Assembly: GCA_021815245.1 (NCBI GenBank)
Contig: JAKAHF010000002.1
Span: 1-17,568, forward strand
DNA length: 17,568 bases
Direction of reading: 5' to 3'
DNA from: Actinomycetes bacterium
Lineage (GTDB): Bacteria; Actinomycetota; Thermoleophilia; RBG-16-64-13
Below are positions 15,414 to 17,568 of the stretch, in pieces (the stretch's first letter is position 1; each line of letters opens with the position of its first letter). Below the pieces are notes generated by a model that did no database searches, was not told where the DNA came from, and saw only the letters and a program-made list of their open reading frames with translations. Both the position numbers and the translations under genes were made by a program.

Positions 15414-16622
15414 TCAGTCGACTTCTCTCGTCCAGAGCGAGGCCATCGACGGCCCGCCCCCTACGCAGAGTGAAGCTCCGCCCGTGGCCAGTCCGAGACG
15501 CTCGAGCTCGTAGTAGAGCGACACGATGAGACGTAGCCCGGTCGCTCCCACGGGGTGGCCCAGCGAGATGCCTGAACCGTTGTGGTTGATCTTGTCGAGG
15601 TCGAGCCCGATGCCGTGCTCCTCTTCGAACATGCGACCGACCCCGAGGAACTGCACGGCGAAGGCCTCGTTGATCTCCCAGTAGTCGACATCGCCGAACT
15701 TCATGCCCGCCTGGCGCAGGCACTTCGGGATAGAGACCGCGGGACCCAGACCCATCATGTCGGGCGGCATGCCTTCGGTGCACACGTTGATGAGCTTCAT
15801 CAGCGGCTTGACGCCCAGTTCCTCGGCCTTGCGCCGCGACATCAACACCGCCGCCGCGGCCGCGTCGCAGATGCCCGAGGCATTTGCGATCGTAACGGTG
15901 CCGTTCTCTCTGAAGGGCGTGTTGAACTCAGCCAGGGCTTCCATGTCGAGTGTGCGATCGACGTGCTCGTCGGTATCGAAGACGAGTGGGCCTTTTCGGC
16001 CTTCGACGGTGAGCGGGACGATCTCGCGCTTGAACCGCCCCTCGTCGATGGCTCTGGCAGCTCGCTCGTGGCTGAGAAGCGCCAGTTCGTCGCATTCCTC
16101 GCGGGTGATGCCGTAGCGCTCGCCCACGTTCTCGGCCGAGACGCCCATATGCCCGGGGATCAGCTCGTCGAGCAGAGCATCGATGAACATGTGGTCTTTG
16201 AGAGCGTCGGGATCGACTTCCTTCTTGCCCTTGATCTTGGGCGTCAGATAGGGCGCGTTGGTCATGCTCTCCACCGCCACCGCAAGCCCGATGTCGGTCT
16301 TACCCAGCATGATGTTGTGGGCGGCGATCTCCATGGCCCGCATGCCCGAGGCACAGTTCTGGTTGATCGACACGGCGCCGCTCCGGGTCGGCAGACCCAG
16401 CCTGATGCCGACCTGCCGCGCCGGCAGAGAGCCCTGCAGGGCCGTCAGAATCTGCCCCATGCAGATCTCGTCGATGGCCTCCGCCGGCACGCCGGCTCGC
16501 TTGATGGCCTCACCGCCGGCGGCCATGGCGAGCTCCCTGGCCTGTACCGTCTTGAGACTCCCCCACAGATTCCCGATAGCCGTCCTGCAGGCGCTCACTA
16601 GTACGACTTCTTGCACTTCCAC
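15414..16622 (-). CDS. Thiolase (acetyl-CoA acetyltransferase-type)
   Basis: A ~402-residue thiolase, normal length. It starts at GTG (16620-16622); GGAGG lies ten bases upstream, and a second GTG two codons in is an alternative. Longer upstream frames lack family sequence. Catalytic blocks: INQNCASGMRAMEIA with nucleophilic Cys90, NEAFA (Asn318), NHNGSGISLGHPVGATG with His356, and CVGGGPSMA with Cys386. The last block reads GGGPS instead of the common GGGMG/GGGQG, a mild difference. It condenses two acyl-CoA units (biosynthetic) or cleaves 3-oxoacyl-CoA (degradative); sequence alone cannot decide, though the short length suits the biosynthetic class. No partner acyl-CoA dehydrogenase or hydratase gene lies next to it in the window. 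It converges with the GGDEF-EAL gene, separated by 60 bp with no clear terminator. Confidence 0.92.
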   Translation of the reverse strand: MEVQEVVLVSACRTAIGNLWGSLKTVQARELAMAAGGEAIKRAGVPAEAIDEICMGQILTALQGSLPARQVGIRLGLPTRSGAVSINQNCASGMRAMEIAAHNIMLGKTDIGLAVAVESMTNAPYLTPKIKGKKEVDPDALKDHMFIDALLDELIPGHMGVSAENVGERYGITREECDELALLSHERAARAIDEGRFKREIVPLTVEGRKGPLVFDTDEHVDRTLDMEALAEFNTPFRENGTVTIANASGICDAAAAAVLMSRRKAEELGVKPLMKLINVCTEGMPPDMMGLGPAVSIPKCLRQAGMKFGDVDYWEINEAFAVQFLGVGRMFEEEHGIGLDLDKINHNGSGISLGHPVGATGLRLIVSLYYELERLGLATGGASLCVGGGPSMASLWTREVD

Positions 16623-17152
16623 GTTCCCGTCGCCTCCTGAATGTCTGCCCGCGCCATGGGGCGCTGGGCGCATCTGCCTCTTCGTAGCCGTGCCGGCAGG
16701 CCGCACGAGGAGCAAGAGAGCTCGGTGTGGAATGGGGCTGCAGGCGTGACATAGCCACGACCGATCTTGGCCTGCGGCTCATGCTAGTCACGTGCGAGCC
16801 TTGCGGCGGAGCTCCATTCCGCAACGAGTCTCTACCGGCCGATACCTCCGGTAAAGCCCCGTAGGCTGCATGGCATCAGACAAAGAAGGGTCCACTGGTC
16901 GCGTCAGCGCGAGGGTTGACCGGCCGCGTCGGGTTGGCAAGAACCCGATCGTTGGGTCCGGCCCTTCCCGCCTTAGCAGTGTAACAATAGCCCATTTCGC
17001 GACCGACGCGTGAGCTAGAATCTAGATACGGGAGTGGCCTCTCGACTGATGGAACACGGGGCCACGTGCTGAGCACCGGCTGAGAGAACCGGCTTCGAGC
17101 GCCCCGGCTGAACGAAGGTCAGGCGCCCTCGACCGAACGAAGGGAGATACCG
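16623..17152. other. 530-bp intergenic region between thiolase and acp genes
   Basis: I see no convincing gene here, but several structures. A hairpin is formed by TTGCGG (16801-16806) and CCGCAA (16819-16824) enclosing GGAGCTCC. A 7-bp dyad, TCGGGTT (16929-16935) with AACCCGA (16942-16948), has loop GGCAAG. A TAGAAT element at 17016-17021 could be a -10 for the acp gene, without a good -35. GTGCTGAGCAC (17066-17076) is a short palindrome, and CCGGCT occurs at 17076, 17089 and 17104. The region must also hold the thiolase promoter. A structured leader or small RNA is possible but unproven; one 66-codon frame on the minus strand looks spurious. Confidence 0.5.
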
Positions 17153-17404
17153 ATGGCGGATGTCAGAGAACAGGTCAGCGAGGTGCTCTATCAAGCGATC
17201 GCCGCGGCGATGAACAAACCGGTCACCGAACTGACCGACGCCACGCAGTTGGTCGCCGACCTGGGCGCCAAGTCCGCCAATCTCGTGCGCATCATCTCGG
17301 TACTAGAAGACGAACTCGACCTCGACGTCTCATTTCAAGACATCAGCCGCAAGAAGACCATCGGCGACATCGTCGCCTACTTGGTCGCGTTGGCCGAAGC
17401 CTGA
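17153..17404 (+). CDS. Acyl carrier protein with atypical attachment motif
   Basis: An 83-residue four-helix carrier protein, slightly longer than the ~77 of FAS II ACPs. The phosphopantetheine Ser is probably Ser41 in DLGAKSANLVRII; classical ACPs have DSL, whereas here the surroundings are AKSAN. The C-terminal LEDELDLDVSFQDISRKKTIGDIVAYLVAL follows the usual helix II/III pattern. Variants with a Lys before the Ser occur in anaerobe carrier proteins, which may serve a dedicated pathway other than bulk fatty-acid synthesis. The start is ATG with GGGAG eight bases upstream. The acpS gene begins six bases after its stop, so carrier and activating enzyme are co-expressed. Confidence 0.9.
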   Translation: MADVREQVSEVLYQAIAAAMNKPVTELTDATQLVADLGAKSANLVRIISVLEDELDLDVSFQDISRKKTIGDIVAYLVALAEA

Positions 17405-17410
17405 TCTCCC

Positions 17411-17568
17411 ATGCCCGGCCTGCTGGGGATCGGCACCGACATCCTCTCCGTGCAGAGAATGAGGCACTGCATCGACTCCCCCGCTTTCGTGAGCCGCACG
17501 TTCACCGAGACCGAGATCGGTCTGGGTACCTCGCGGGCCGATCTGGGCAGCTACTACGCAAAGGTGTT
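17411..17568 (+). CDS. acpS: Holo-acyl carrier protein synthase AcpS (3' truncated)
   Basis: The frame opens at ATG 17411 and runs off the window end, showing about 52 residues. The N-terminus, GIGTDILSVQRMR, carries the AcpS signature GIGTDI with the Mg-binding Asp, followed by FVSRTFTETEI, matching the FxxRxFTxxE block of the family. The visible end, SYYAKV, should lead into the AAKEA-like catalytic block just outside. AcpS transfers 4'-phosphopantetheine from CoA to the Ser of apo-ACP; the ACP encoded six bases upstream is the obvious partner. No separate ribosome site is evident in the six-base gap, so coupling to acp translation is likely. Confidence 0.88.
   Translation, partial: MPGLLGIGTDILSVQRMRHCIDSPAFVSRTFTETEIGLGTSRADLGSYYAKV

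Noticed and set aside
16890..16970. A tRNA-like fold around the TCGGGTT/AACCCGA hairpin
   Set aside because: The loop is GGCAAG rather than a TTCRANT T-loop and no anticodon arm or cloverleaf could be laid out.
16876..17076. A 66-codon minus-strand frame upstream of acp
   Set aside because: No ribosome site, no domain, and it crosses structured intergenic DNA.
17055..17130. TPP riboswitch suggested by GGCTGAGAGAACC
   Set aside because: The core CTGAGA is present, but the rest of the conserved thi-box (ACCCTTTGAACCTGATCTGG-like part) is missing, and the downstream genes are acp/acpS rather than thiamine genes.

Overview
This 17.6 kb window is GC-rich and densely coded. It has short intergenic gaps, strong GGAGG-type ribosome binding sites and frequent GTG starts, with two TTG starts. 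Secreted proteins with S-layer homology (SLH) repeats, lipoprotein-like and signal-peptide genes, an ACT/UPF0210 pair and an acyl carrier protein next to AcpS suggest a high-GC monoderm bacterium, possibly an early-branching actinobacterium with anaerobic relatives (Coriobacteriia- or Thermoleophilia-like). That placement is an inference from gene style only; no rRNA or other taxonomic marker is present.

Layout. (1) Bases 1-1473, plus: 3' part of a PAS/histidine kinase/receiver hybrid sensor. (2) Bases 1494-4535, minus: a four-gene operon read in the order CAT-like acyltransferase, flavodoxin-family (possibly Fe-S) flavoprotein, TM1367-type cyclophilin-like protein, HEAT-repeat protein. (3) Bases 4685-4906, minus: a tiny secreted protein built on a duplicated Gly/Pro/Asp/Asn motif, followed by a strong terminator hairpin. 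(4) Bases 5026-6962, minus: a PLP aminotransferase and an SDR oxidoreductase, apparently translationally coupled. (5) Bases 7068-7361, plus: a small Ser/Thr-rich probable lipoprotein. (6) Bases 7438-10056, minus: a large secreted CotA-like multicopper oxidase carrying three C-terminal SLH repeats. (7) Bases 10262-12474, plus: nitroreductase, ACT-domain protein (UPF0237) and UPF0210 protein. (8) Bases 12606-15353, plus: a membrane PAS-GGDEF-EAL protein. (9) Bases 15414-16622, minus: a thiolase. (10) Bases 17153 to the end, plus: an acyl carrier protein with an unusual attachment motif and the start of holo-ACP synthase.

How the genes fit together. The window looks like ordinary chromosome with several small functional islands: signalling (hybrid kinase, c-di-GMP turnover), cell-surface redox chemistry (SLH-anchored multicopper oxidase), flavin-based reductases (flavodoxin-family protein, nitroreductase), amino-acid and acyl metabolism (aminotransferase/SDR, thiolase, ACP/AcpS). 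The items most worth a second look are the S-layer-tethered multicopper oxidase with an acidic Met-rich loop and a His/Met tail, the small secreted duplicated-motif protein, the acyltransferase/flavoprotein/cyclophilin-like/HEAT operon, and the long structured gap before the acp gene. I saw no CRISPR array, insertion sequence, tRNA or rRNA.
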